Made by a program: the position numbers and the translations under genes. DNA of 64,000 nucleotides from Polynucleobacter sp. AP-Kolm-20A-A1 (lineage in GTDB: Bacteria > Pseudomonadota > Gammaproteobacteria > Burkholderiales > Burkholderiaceae), in assembly GCF_018688315.1 (NCBI RefSeq), contig NZ_CP061315.1:248001-312000 (forward strand). Direction: 5' to 3'. This document shows, piece by piece, positions 55,197-63,925 of this stretch (within the stretch, counting starts at the first letter, position 1; each line of letters begins with the position of its first letter). The notes below the pieces were generated by a model. The model ran no database searches. It saw only the letters and a program-made list of their open reading frames with translations, and was not told where the DNA came from.

Positions 55197-56959
55197 AGTA
55201 CAGCGATTTAATAGCCGATTGGCTTGTAGACTTGGGGTACACCCATTGCTTCACTGTTGGCGGTGGAAACATTATGCATTTGACGGAAAGCTTGAGTCGA
55301 AAAATGAAAATGGTTGCCGTAGTTAATGAGGTTGCCGCTGGAATTGCCGCTGAATACTTCAATGAAACATCTAAAAATGGTAAAGCTTTTGCCCTAGTGA
55401 CTGCTGGACCTGGGTTGACTAATATAGTGACTGCAATGGCAGGGGCATATTTAGAGAGTAGGGAGCTTTTGGTTATTGGGGGTCAGGCTAAAACTTTAGA
55501 TCTGGCAAGAGGGCTTTTACGTCAGCGTGGAATTCAGGAGATTGATGGCGTTTCTATAGCGAAGCCAATTACAGTTTGCTCGAGGTTAATGGATGATGTA
55601 TTGAGTGCTGATGAATTTGCAGACCTTGTGATGATTGGACGTAGCGGTAGAAAAGGACCAGTGTTTCTGGAAATTCCACTGGATATTCAGGCAAGGCAAG
55701 TGGAGCAAGCTGGTGTCAGCCGTCGATTTATTGAGAGTGACTCCAGTTCGATATCAAAAGTCCCTTATGTGGTAACTGAGCAGCTGGCGGTCAAATTTAA
55801 TGAAGCTAGTCGCCCTGTAATTCTATTGGGTGGTGGCGTTTCTCGTGAGGTTGCCAGAGAGCTGAGGTCTGATTTAGCAGCTCTGGGTTGTCCTGTGATG
55901 ACAACGTGGAATGCTGCCGATCGCATGGCTGCGGATGAGTTGAATTATCTTGGTCGTCCTAATACCTGGGGACAACGTTCTTCAAATATGATTTTGCAGC
56001 AAGCTGATTTTGCATTGATCATTGGTTCTCGTCTGGGCTTACAGCAAACAGGATTTAATTGGCAGCAATTTGTACCCAAGGGGTTTGTAGTCCAGATAGA
56101 TCTTGATAGGGCCGAATTAGAAAAAGGGCATCCTAAGGTTGATATGCCAATACTGGGTGACGCAAACCAGTTTTTAGTTGATTTTTTAAATCAAAAACTT
56201 TCTCCAAAATTGGATTGGCTTAATTATGCAAAAAAAATTCGCAAAGCCATTCCCCTGTCTGAAGCAATTAACAAGCCTAGGGATGAATATATCTCGCCAT
56301 TTGATTTGGTTAAAAGCCTATCAAGGCTATGTAATGCCGAAGATGTAATCGTTCCATGCAGTAGCGGTAGCGCTTTTACTTCAATGATGCAGGTGTTTGA
56401 GCAAAAATCCGGTCAAACTATTATTACCAACAAAGGACTGGCATCTATGGGGTACGGATTATCCGGGGCCATAGGCGCAGCATTCTCTAGCCCCAACAAG
56501 CGCGTGGTTTTGGTAGAGGGGGACGGAGGCTTCTCTCAGAACCTCCAGGAAATTGGGACTGTGGCAATCAATGCGCTGAATATAAAAATGTTTATATTAG
56601 ACGACTCGGGGTACGCCTCGATTCGCATGACGCAAAAAAACTATTTTGGTGGTCGTTATGTAGGTTGCGATCGCGAAACAGGTCTTGGTTTGCCAATTTG
56701 GGATAAATTATTTCAGGCATGGGGAGTGCAGGTGATGAGGCTTGAGCCCGGCTATGAATCAACGCCCGAGTTTCTTGCTGCGCTCTCAAGTGGTGACCCA
56801 TATGCTTTTATTGTTTCCATTGATCCTGAGCAAACTTATTTTCCAAAAATATCAAGTCGGGTAACTGCAAGTGGAGCAATGGAATCGAATCCATTGCATT
56901 TAATGACTCCTGATCTTACGCCAGAAGAAACAACTTTGTACTTGAAGTACCTTGTTTAA
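55193..56959 (+). CDS. Thiamine-diphosphate-dependent carboligase (acetolactate synthase-like)
   Basis: A 588-residue ThDP enzyme with three domains. The catalytic Glu46 is in VVNEVAAGIAAEYF; TAGPGLTNIVTAMAGAYLES follows; the central domain runs to about 340; the Mg-ThDP motif begins GDGGFSQN at 443. The motif usually ends in Asn-Asn, here Asp470-Asp471 (ILDDSGYASIR). ATG 55193 overlaps the cyclase stop as ATGA; the longer frame from 55169 is unlikely. Next to rfbFGH it resembles YerE of yersiniose synthesis, which adds a two-carbon unit from pyruvate to C4 of a CDP-sugar. That substrate is inferred. Confidence 0.85.
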   Translation: MKYSDLIADWLVDLGYTHCFTVGGGNIMHLTESLSRKMKMVAVVNEVAAGIAAEYFNETSKNGKAFALVTAGPGLTNIVTAMAGAYLESRELLVIGGQAKTLDLARGLLRQRGIQEIDGVSIAKPITVCSRLMDDVLSADEFADLVMIGRSGRKGPVFLEIPLDIQARQVEQAGVSRRFIESDSSSISKVPYVVTEQLAVKFNEASRPVILLGGGVSREVARELRSDLAALGCPVMTTWNAADRMAADELNYLGRPNTWGQRSSNMILQQADFALIIGSRLGLQQTGFNWQQFVPKGFVVQIDLDRAELEKGHPKVDMPILGDANQFLVDFLNQKLSPKLDWLNYAKKIRKAIPLSEAINKPRDEYISPFDLVKSLSRLCNAEDVIVPCSSGSAFTSMMQVFEQKSGQTIITNKGLASMGYGLSGAIGAAFSSPNKRVVLVEGDGGFSQNLQEIGTVAINALNIKMFILDDSGYASIRMTQKNYFGGRYVGCDRETGLGLPIWDKLFQAWGVQVMRLEPGYESTPEFLAALSSGDPYAFIVSIDPEQTYFPKISSRVTASGAMESNPLHLMTPDLTPEETTLYLKYLV

Positions 56960-57003
56960 ATTTCTTGCAAAAAATAATTGGATTTTCTAAATAGGAACTA
57001 AAA

Positions 57004-58092
57004 ATGAATAACGAAATATTTAATGATTTATTTGTACTTGAAATGGCGAGCAACCATCAGGGGAGTGTTGATCGTGGGTTGGCAATTATTGATCGCTTCT
57101 CTAAAGTAGTTCGATTTAACAATATGCGTGCTGCAATTAAATTGCAGTTCAGAGACATTGATAATTTTATTCACAAAGACTTTATTGATCGCGAAGATAT
57201 TCGTTATGTCAAAAGACTATCTGATACAAAAATGTCTAAAGAGGATTTTTCACGACTCGTGGATGCCATACGTCAAAGTGGTTGCATTCCAATGTCCACC
57301 CCTTTTGATGAAAAATCAGTTGATTGGTGCATTGAGTTTGACATGCCCATTATTAAAGTTGCAAGCGCGGATAACAATGATTGGACATTACTGGAGAAAA
57401 TTGCACACACCCGTAGGCCGGTAATTATCTCTACTGGTGGTATGACTCAAAAAGATATGGATGATGTGGTCACATTTTTTAAACATCGTGCTATACCGTT
57501 GGCATTAAATCATTGCATTGCAGCCTATCCTCATGAAGACAATGAGTGCGAATTAAATCAAATTGATTATCTAAAGCACCGCTATCCAGATGTAGTGATT
57601 GGATACTCTTGCCATGAGTATCACGACTGGACTGCATCTATGTATATAGCCTACGGTAAGGGCGTTAGAACATTTGAGCGCCATATAGATATCAACGACG
57701 ATGGTTTTAAGGTAGCAACCTACTCTTCGTTGCCAGATCAAATTGATACTTGGTTTAAAGCCTGGCATAAGGCCGTTGAGATGTGTGGAACATCCTCAAA
57801 CCAGAGGCGTAATTTTATTGATCGAGAGATAGCATATTTAGACTCATATGTTCGCGGTGTTTATGCTAAAAGGGATTTAGTTGCTGGGCAAACTCTGACT
57901 GAGGATGACTACTATATGGCCATTCCTTTGCAAAAAGGGCAAATTTCCAGTCGTGAGTTGATGCTTGGAAAATTTGGGCACAAGCTTCTGAATTCATGCA
58001 GCAAAGATCAACCAATTACTATAGAAATTTTAGATACTCCATATTCGGGAAATGAAGAGTTACTAAAGTCATTCAGGAATAGAGGACTCTGA
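57004..58092 (+). CDS. NeuB family sialic acid synthase-like protein
   Basis: A 362-residue protein of the NeuB family, which condenses phosphoenolpyruvate with a sugar aldehyde. It has EMASNHQGSVDRGLAIID at the start, FKxQ-like AAIKLQFRD, STPFDEKSVDW, IIKVASADNNDWTLLEKIA, ISTGGMTQKDMDD and IGYSCHEYHDWTASMYIAY with VRTFERHIDINDDGFKV. The C-terminal ~70 residues form a SAF domain (VYAKRDLVAGQTLTEDDYYMAIPLQKGQ). AGGA lies 7 bases before ATG. No neuA-type CMP-transferase or neuC is adjacent, so it may not make sialic acid. Confidence 0.85.
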   Translation: MNNEIFNDLFVLEMASNHQGSVDRGLAIIDRFSKVVRFNNMRAAIKLQFRDIDNFIHKDFIDREDIRYVKRLSDTKMSKEDFSRLVDAIRQSGCIPMSTPFDEKSVDWCIEFDMPIIKVASADNNDWTLLEKIAHTRRPVIISTGGMTQKDMDDVVTFFKHRAIPLALNHCIAAYPHEDNECELNQIDYLKHRYPDVVIGYSCHEYHDWTASMYIAYGKGVRTFERHIDINDDGFKVATYSSLPDQIDTWFKAWHKAVEMCGTSSNQRRNFIDREIAYLDSYVRGVYAKRDLVAGQTLTEDDYYMAIPLQKGQISSRELMLGKFGHKLLNSCSKDQPITIEILDTPYSGNEELLKSFRNRGL

Positions 58093-58110
58093 GTATAGGG
58101 CGGTAATTTT

Positions 58111-59079
58111 ATGGCATCATTATTAATTATTGGAGGGTCTGGATTTTTTGGAAAATCCTTTCTTGACGCATATGTGCGGGGGAAGCTAAATCTTTGGAAG
58201 ATTGATAGCATTGGAGTGCTTTCTAGACATGCTGAGCAACTTAAATTACAGTATCCAGAACTCATTAATGAATCAATAAAACTCATTAACAGTGATATTG
58301 CAACATGCCAGGATCTTCCTTTTGCAGATTATGTGATTCATGCTGCCGCCTCTACTGATGCGGCAAATTATCTTATGAGACCCAAAGAGGAAAAATGGAA
58401 TATACAAGCTGGTACACATAACTACTGTGCCTTGGCAAATAAATTTCATCTAAATAGTCGAATTCTTTATTGTAGTTCTGGTGCTGTTTATGGTCAGCAA
58501 CCGATGGATGTGGAATATCTATCGGAGGAATTTGATCATGGGTATGTAGATGAAATGTCGATTACCAAGCGAGATTATGCGATGGCAAAGCGTGATTCCG
58601 AAAAATCAATTCAGGCTCTAGGTTCTCAAGGGGGTGCGGTGAGCATAGCTCGCTGCTTTGCTTTTGTTGGTAAATACCTGCCAAGAGACCAGCACTTTGC
58701 AATTGGTAATTTTATAGAGGATGGATTAAAGGGGCGTTCGATTGAAGTTAGATCGAATCATTTGGTCTATCGGAGTTATATGTATGCAGATGACCTTGTT
58801 CATTGGCTTATGACAATTTGTCATTCTGCCAGTACCCATTGCCCCATTTATAACGTAGGCTCAGATCAGGCCATAACCATTAGCGATCTCGCTATGGTGG
58901 TTGCACAAAGATTTTCTGTGCACATCAATAAAATGGAAATAAGTCGAAATATCGTAGATCGTTATATACCGTCTATCAGCAAAGCAAGGGATCAACTGGG
59001 CCTTAGCTTGTCAACTGATATTGCGGGCGCAATTGATAAAACTATTGCGGCATTACGTTTTGATAACCTAAATGCATAA
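58111..59079 (+). CDS. NAD-dependent epimerase/dehydratase family protein
   Basis: A 322-residue extended SDR with the nucleotide loop LLIIGGSGFFGKSFLDAYV, the CSSGAVYGQQP catalytic Ser and the RDYAMAKRDSEK Tyr/Lys pair. VYRSYMYADDLVHWL and YNVGSDQAITISDLA follow. It belongs to the NDP-sugar epimerase group but not clearly to a named one. It lies 18 bases after the NeuB-like gene and overlaps GtrA by 8 bases. It may finish the sugar made by the enzymes upstream. Confidence 0.8.
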   Translation: MASLLIIGGSGFFGKSFLDAYVRGKLNLWKIDSIGVLSRHAEQLKLQYPELINESIKLINSDIATCQDLPFADYVIHAAASTDAANYLMRPKEEKWNIQAGTHNYCALANKFHLNSRILYCSSGAVYGQQPMDVEYLSEEFDHGYVDEMSITKRDYAMAKRDSEKSIQALGSQGGAVSIARCFAFVGKYLPRDQHFAIGNFIEDGLKGRSIEVRSNHLVYRSYMYADDLVHWLMTICHSASTHCPIYNVGSDQAITISDLAMVVAQRFSVHINKMEISRNIVDRYIPSISKARDQLGLSLSTDIAGAIDKTIAALRFDNLNA

Positions 59080-59464
59080 TCGGGAAAAGATTCGTTATCT
59101 AATAGTAGGGGCGGCTAATACCTTGACTGGCTACTTTGTTGGCGTTGGTTTTTATGAAGCATTAAGTAGCAGCACTAATATTTTATTGGTTGGGTTAATC
59201 TCCAACGTATTTTCAATAACAGTATCATTCTTAACTTATAAGATTTTCGTATTCAAAACCAAAGGTATGTGGCTTTCGGAGTATTTTAAATCATATATTG
59301 TCTATGGCGGCGTATCAATAATTAGTATCTTGTTGTTATGGGTGTTTATGGATAAGTTGAAGATATCAATTTGGATATCGCAGGCTCTAATAATAGGAAT
59401 GACCGTATTCATCTCTTATGTGGGTCACTCTAGATTTACATTTAAACGTAGAAGCACGCAATAA
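59072..59464 (+). CDS. GtrA-like family membrane protein
   Basis: A 130-residue four-helix protein with KIRYLIVGAANTLTGYFVGVGFYEA at the start and VSFLTYKIFVFKTKG in the middle, then VGHSRFTFKRR at the end, the GtrA layout. GtrA is thought to flip polyprenyl-linked glucose in serotype conversion. Its ATG overlaps the upstream epimerase by 8 bases. Together with the GT2 that follows it forms the GtrA-GtrB pair. Confidence 0.87.
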   Translation: MHNREKIRYLIVGAANTLTGYFVGVGFYEALSSSTNILLVGLISNVFSITVSFLTYKIFVFKTKGMWLSEYFKSYIVYGGVSIISILLLWVFMDKLKISIWISQALIIGMTVFISYVGHSRFTFKRRSTQ

Positions 59465-59475
59465 CGAAGGATTAA

Positions 59476-60414
59476 ATGGAAAATAAGACGCTAATAAGCA
59501 TTACCTCCCCTTGTTTTAATGAGGGTGAAAATATTGAAGAGCTCTATAAGCGCGTTGTCAAAGTTATGGAGATATTTCCAGAATACGATTTTGAATATAT
59601 ATTTATTGATAATGCATCTACCGATCAAACGGTAGAAATATTACGAGGACTCGCAAGGAAAGATCCTCGCATAAAAATTATTGTTAACACTAGAAATTTT
59701 GGGCACATTCGTTCGCCATATTGGGGAATTATTAGCACAAAGGGATCTGCAACCATATATTTAGCCTCGGATCTTCAGGATCCACCTGAATTAATAGCTG
59801 AATTTATTTCACAGTGGCAGTTGGGGTTTAAAATTGTTCTAGCTGTCAAGCCCGTGACATCAGCAAATCCAATAATGCATTATTTTCGAAGAATCTACTA
59901 CAGGTTGCTTGATAAAATTTCTGAAGTATCGATTACAAAAGATGCAACTGGATTTGGCCTATACGATAAAGTGGTTCTAGATCACATACGCGAAATCAAT
60001 GATCCATACCCTTTTTTGCGGGGTCTAATATGTGAGCTAGGGTATAAAATTAAGACAGTTCCCTTTAACCAACCTAGACGTCTTAAGGGAATATCAAAAA
60101 ATAATTTCTATAGCCTATTTGATATTGCTTTGCTTGGAATAGTTAGCCATTCCATGGTTCCAATCAGAGTTGCTTCAATGCTAGGATTTCTAGTTGCATT
60201 TATAAGTATTTTATCTGCATTTATTCTTTTTTTAGCAAAGATATTTTTTTGGGAAAGTTTTCCAGTGGGTTATGCTCCAGCAGGCATTGGTATTCTACTG
60301 ATGTTTGGCATTCTATTATTTTTTATTGGAATGGTGGGGGAGTATGTGGGGGTAATTCATAATCATGTGCAAAGACACCCAATAGTTGTTGAAAAAGAAA
60401 GAATAAATTTCTAA
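59476..60414 (+). CDS. GtrB-like polyprenyl-phosphate glycosyltransferase (GT2)
   Basis: A 312-residue GT2 with SITSPCFNEGENIEELYKRV at the start, then FIDNASTDQTVEIL, INTRNFGH-like VNTRNFGHI, LASDLQDPPELI (metal DxD), and RGLICELGYKIK. Two C-terminal transmembrane helices (about 230-260 and 270-300) match the dolichol-phosphate mannosyltransferase/GtrB topology. It should load a sugar onto undecaprenyl phosphate. It starts 11 bases after gtrA; the following genes are much more AT-rich. Confidence 0.87.
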   Translation: MENKTLISITSPCFNEGENIEELYKRVVKVMEIFPEYDFEYIFIDNASTDQTVEILRGLARKDPRIKIIVNTRNFGHIRSPYWGIISTKGSATIYLASDLQDPPELIAEFISQWQLGFKIVLAVKPVTSANPIMHYFRRIYYRLLDKISEVSITKDATGFGLYDKVVLDHIREINDPYPFLRGLICELGYKIKTVPFNQPRRLKGISKNNFYSLFDIALLGIVSHSMVPIRVASMLGFLVAFISILSAFILFLAKIFFWESFPVGYAPAGIGILLMFGILLFFIGMVGEYVGVIHNHVQRHPIVVEKERINF

Positions 60415-60416
60415 AT

Positions 60417-61661
60417 ATGAAATATAAAGAATTATTCATATTTAGATTATCAATAGCATGCTCATTAATATTTTTTGGGTACACAGCATTTTTTTATATA
60501 CAAAATTCTTATTTACCTCCCCCATTCGTATTTCATAAATTTGATAGTTTTATGGATTTCTATAATGTAATGCATTGGGCAAAACAAGATGGAATATATG
60601 CTGAATGGGGGTCAGTATACCCACCATTAAATTTTCTAATTATGCAATTATTAGAAAATTTATTTAACCTTGTAAATATTGGTAGTGGAAGTGTAGAGTT
60701 AAGACAAATAACTGGTTATAAAATATTATATTTGATACTTATATTTTATATCTCAATTGGAATGGCAGTAAAAATAAGTTGCAAAAAAAATAATGAAAAT
60801 GATAGATTTATATACTTCTTCATAATAGCAATATTCAGTGCACCCTTTTTATTCGCTATAGAGCGTGGTAATTTAATTATATTATGCTTGCCATTTTTAA
60901 GTATTTACGCATATTCGAATTCTCAGTTGCTAAAGGCAATGAGCCTAGCTTTTCTTATAAATTTAAAGCCATATTTTATAATAGTATTTATAATTGATTT
61001 TTTTAGTAAAAATAAAAAAAATAACGATATTATATTATTATCATCATTTTCTTTATTGATATTAATTATAAGTGGATTAATTCTGGATCAAGAATATTAC
61101 TTTCTTCCAATAAATTTACTGGGTTTCGCTTCAGTTGGTTCAACATTAAATCCTGAAGATATCTTAGCTTTACCTATATCTTTGCTAGCTTTTAAATATA
61201 TTCAAAATGATATATATGGATATAGCATTATTAGGTTTTTGGGGCATATTTCTATGCTTGCCATATATTTTTTAATATTTAAATCAATTATTATTAATAA
61301 AAATAATAATCAAAAAGAGAAATATACATTAATATTATCGATAATTATCTTAACAAACTTTTCTGTGAGTACCGGAGGTTACGGCGCGCTTTATTATATT
61401 TGCATATTGCCGATATTATATAAGGAAAAGTTATTTTTTATATTTAATGTAATAATATTATTTATATTAAATGGAATTTGGGATTTAATATCAATATATA
61501 ATTTTAAATATGAATATATGAATGTATATTTATCTAATGAATATTTAAATATTCCCCAAAGTATTACGCTGGGAACAATTATTAGGCCCATCGCTAATTT
61601 TATGGTCCTAGTGTTATTTTATCAAAATATAAAAGAAGCCAGCCATGTCAAAAATATTTAA
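60417..61661 (+). CDS. Multi-helix membrane protein, GT87-like
   Basis: A 414-residue integral membrane protein with about nine helices. The first long loop carries DFYNVMHWAKQDGIYAEWGSVYPPLNFLIMQLLE, of the GT87 YPP type; AIERGNLIILCLPFLSIYAYS follows. Base and codon use turn sharply AT-rich here. It lies 2 bases after the GtrB-like gene, so it probably is the acceptor-specific transferase (GtrC role) or one of them. No exact family assigned. Confidence 0.6.
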   Translation: MKYKELFIFRLSIACSLIFFGYTAFFYIQNSYLPPPFVFHKFDSFMDFYNVMHWAKQDGIYAEWGSVYPPLNFLIMQLLENLFNLVNIGSGSVELRQITGYKILYLILIFYISIGMAVKISCKKNNENDRFIYFFIIAIFSAPFLFAIERGNLIILCLPFLSIYAYSNSQLLKAMSLAFLINLKPYFIIVFIIDFFSKNKKNNDIILLSSFSLLILIISGLILDQEYYFLPINLLGFASVGSTLNPEDILALPISLLAFKYIQNDIYGYSIIRFLGHISMLAIYFLIFKSIIINKNNNQKEKYTLILSIIILTNFSVSTGGYGALYYICILPILYKEKLFFIFNVIILFILNGIWDLISIYNFKYEYMNVYLSNEYLNIPQSITLGTIIRPIANFMVLVLFYQNIKEASHVKNI

Positions 61662-62262
61662 TATTAGTATTAAGCAAATTATTATAATATTAATCATTTC
61701 TTCTCCCATGGGTTATTATTTATACTCACAGGAAGTTGAAAAAATAATTTACGAGATTAATGTTGAAGGCGGCACTATTATTTCAAAGAATTTATGCGGA
61801 GACATTCGTGAAATAAATGGCTTAATTGTTACTCAACCACGAGCTAACGACCATATTTCTAAAGTCATAAGCGGCATATATGCTGAATATCCTAATAAAG
61901 AAGCCGCAGGGAAGGTGGGTTATGACTCTGGCAAAAATGAATATAAAATAGTTTTTAAAGCAAAATATAGCGATAGAGAGATTTTAGCAAGCGAGGGAAG
62001 AAAAATTATTCGCTACATACTTGATTTGGAGAATAAGATATATGAAAAATACTATAGGAATATAAAGCTAAATTGTGCGCATGGGGCTTACCAAGCATTT
62101 TCTTATATCCCTTTGGATACAAATTCTATAAGTTATTTTACGAGTCGTAGACATGACAAATGGCATGCATATGTATTATTAATTTCACCACTCATAATAA
62201 TTTATTTACTAATTATAGTAATTAGAAGGATAAAGGCGGTAGAAAATAATAAAAATGCATAA
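61645..62262 (+). CDS. Unrecognised membrane protein with terminal helices
   Basis: A 205-residue protein with one hydrophobic helix near each end (about 10-28 and 170-190) and a ~140-residue domain between them, probably periplasmic. Two cysteines (about 51 and 148) may form a disulfide. This two-helix layout recalls polysaccharide chain-length regulators such as Wzz, but I see no Wzz sequence motifs. It overlaps both neighbours (17 and 8 bases), so it belongs to the same operon. The function is unknown. Confidence 0.6.
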   Translation: MSKIFNISIKQIIIILIISSPMGYYLYSQEVEKIIYEINVEGGTIISKNLCGDIREINGLIVTQPRANDHISKVISGIYAEYPNKEAAGKVGYDSGKNEYKIVFKAKYSDREILASEGRKIIRYILDLENKIYEKYYRNIKLNCAHGAYQAFSYIPLDTNSISYFTSRRHDKWHAYVLLISPLIIIYLLIIVIRRIKAVENNKNA

Positions 62263-63925
62263 AATTAATACTTATTTAACAAATAATTTTAATTTTTCAA
62301 AAAGTAAAATAAGATTATTATTCGCATTAAAAATATTAATAATAATATTTGCGATTTATTCTGCCTCTAAGTTACCTATTTATCCCGATGAAGTAGCTTA
62401 CAAGATTTTCCTTGAAAGATTTTTCATAAATGGTGGATTTAAACAGTCTCTTACCCCGTACTGTACTTCTGGGTTCATGATCCGCCCTGCAGCCTTTTTA
62501 TGGCCCGCAGCTATTGCATGGTCGTCTTTAGCATTCTTTGGGGAGGGGTGGGCTTCATATAGGTTGTTACCTCTATTGCTACTACTCACGGTTCTAATTT
62601 ATTTAGCTTTTGTTAACTATAAGGCTTGTGGATCGATACCTTGGGCTTCAATTTTATTGGTGGGAATATCGCCATGGCTTTATGGATTATTGATATTAAG
62701 ACCTGAAATTTTCCTTTTAGCACTTGGATTACTTATATATATATTATGTTTAAAGATAAATAAAACGTTTAATAAATATTTATTAATATTTTTGCCTATA
62801 ATAGTTATATTCATTTATAGTCTAATATTATATATTCATCCAAAGGCACTCTATTTCCTGCCATTAATTTTATATGGGATATTATTGGGTGCATTAAATA
62901 TTAAAGGTAATTTTAAATCATTAATCTATAGCATATTTTTTTGTTTAATTGCAGTGCTATTATCGATATCGGCATTGAATATTCATAAGGAGCAATATTT
63001 AACATGCCCTGAAGTTCCTAGTATTCAAATAACCATGAATAGCCAGGCCTTAAATTTGATGAAAATATTTGAAGATAGAGGTGATTTTTTAAAGCAGGTA
63101 AATAAATTATTTGGCCCTGAAATTACTGAAAGAACTTTATCACAGTTTAATTTTAAAAAAAATTATGATATTGGATACTTACCTTCAAAGCCATTCATTG
63201 AGAATATTGATAAAATAATGAATTTTAGTAATAAAATTGTAATTCTATTAGAATTGCTAATATTAATATTATCAGTTATTTTTAGCTTTAAAGTAATGCC
63301 TATAAAAGATTGGATATTAATATTTTTATTTACAATTGGATTATTATCATCAAGTTTTCTTAGCTTTTCTCGTAACTGGTATGATATTTCAATGTTTATG
63401 GGTTCAATATTGGTATCCACAGCATTATACTATTCGCATTGTTATAATTTTTTAATAAAATATTTCAATAATACATATAAAACTATTTATATGTATTTAA
63501 TAATATTTTGTTCAATTGGTACGATGTATCTAATATCAGTAAATTTTAATAATTCTTTTGATGGTGGATATACTGGTCCTGGCATTCCATTGTCTATTGA
63601 TAAATCAACTCTCAAAACAAGTATTAATGAAATTCTTGATAAATATGATTTAGACATAAGGGATTCAATCATTGTTGATGATCTCACATATGAGTACTTA
63701 AAAAAAAGTAAAAAAGTTTTTCCTGCTAGCTACCTAGGTCTATTATTTGATCAGCCCAATCTTATTAACAATGTTCTTTATACTGAAAAGGTGAAATATG
63801 GAATTGTTCGCTGCAATACTTTTACATATTTGATCTCCTCAATTCCCAGCTTAAATTGGGGGTTAATTGAAATGACTCTGGATAAATCTTCTTTAGAAAA
63901 ATTATGTATATTTTCTACCAAATAA
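62255..63925 (+). CDS. Multi-helix membrane glycosyltransferase, GT-C (GT39-like)
   Basis: A 556-residue protein with around ten helices and a GT-C first loop with LPIYPDEVAYKIFLERFF, where the Asp-Glu pair is the catalytic motif of the ArnT/PMT type. The long periplasmic C-terminal part (about residues 430-556) is soluble. Very AT-rich, like its two predecessors, with many isoleucine ATA codons. It probably transfers a lipid-linked sugar onto a glycan or protein in the periplasm. The last 75 bases of the window after its stop hold nothing recognisable. Confidence 0.6.
   Translation: MHKINTYLTNNFNFSKSKIRLLFALKILIIIFAIYSASKLPIYPDEVAYKIFLERFFINGGFKQSLTPYCTSGFMIRPAAFLWPAAIAWSSLAFFGEGWASYRLLPLLLLLTVLIYLAFVNYKACGSIPWASILLVGISPWLYGLLILRPEIFLLALGLLIYILCLKINKTFNKYLLIFLPIIVIFIYSLILYIHPKALYFLPLILYGILLGALNIKGNFKSLIYSIFFCLIAVLLSISALNIHKEQYLTCPEVPSIQITMNSQALNLMKIFEDRGDFLKQVNKLFGPEITERTLSQFNFKKNYDIGYLPSKPFIENIDKIMNFSNKIVILLELLILILSVIFSFKVMPIKDWILIFLFTIGLLSSSFLSFSRNWYDISMFMGSILVSTALYYSHCYNFLIKYFNNTYKTIYMYLIIFCSIGTMYLISVNFNNSFDGGYTGPGIPLSIDKSTLKTSINEILDKYDLDIRDSIIVDDLTYEYLKKSKKVFPASYLGLLFDQPNLINNVLYTEKVKYGIVRCNTFTYLISSIPSLNWGLIEMTLDKSSLEKLCIFSTK

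Noticed and set aside
58095..58110. GGCGGTA before the epimerase as an ops/JUMPstart element
   Set aside because: It lacks the last bases of ops and lies inside an operon rather than at its head.
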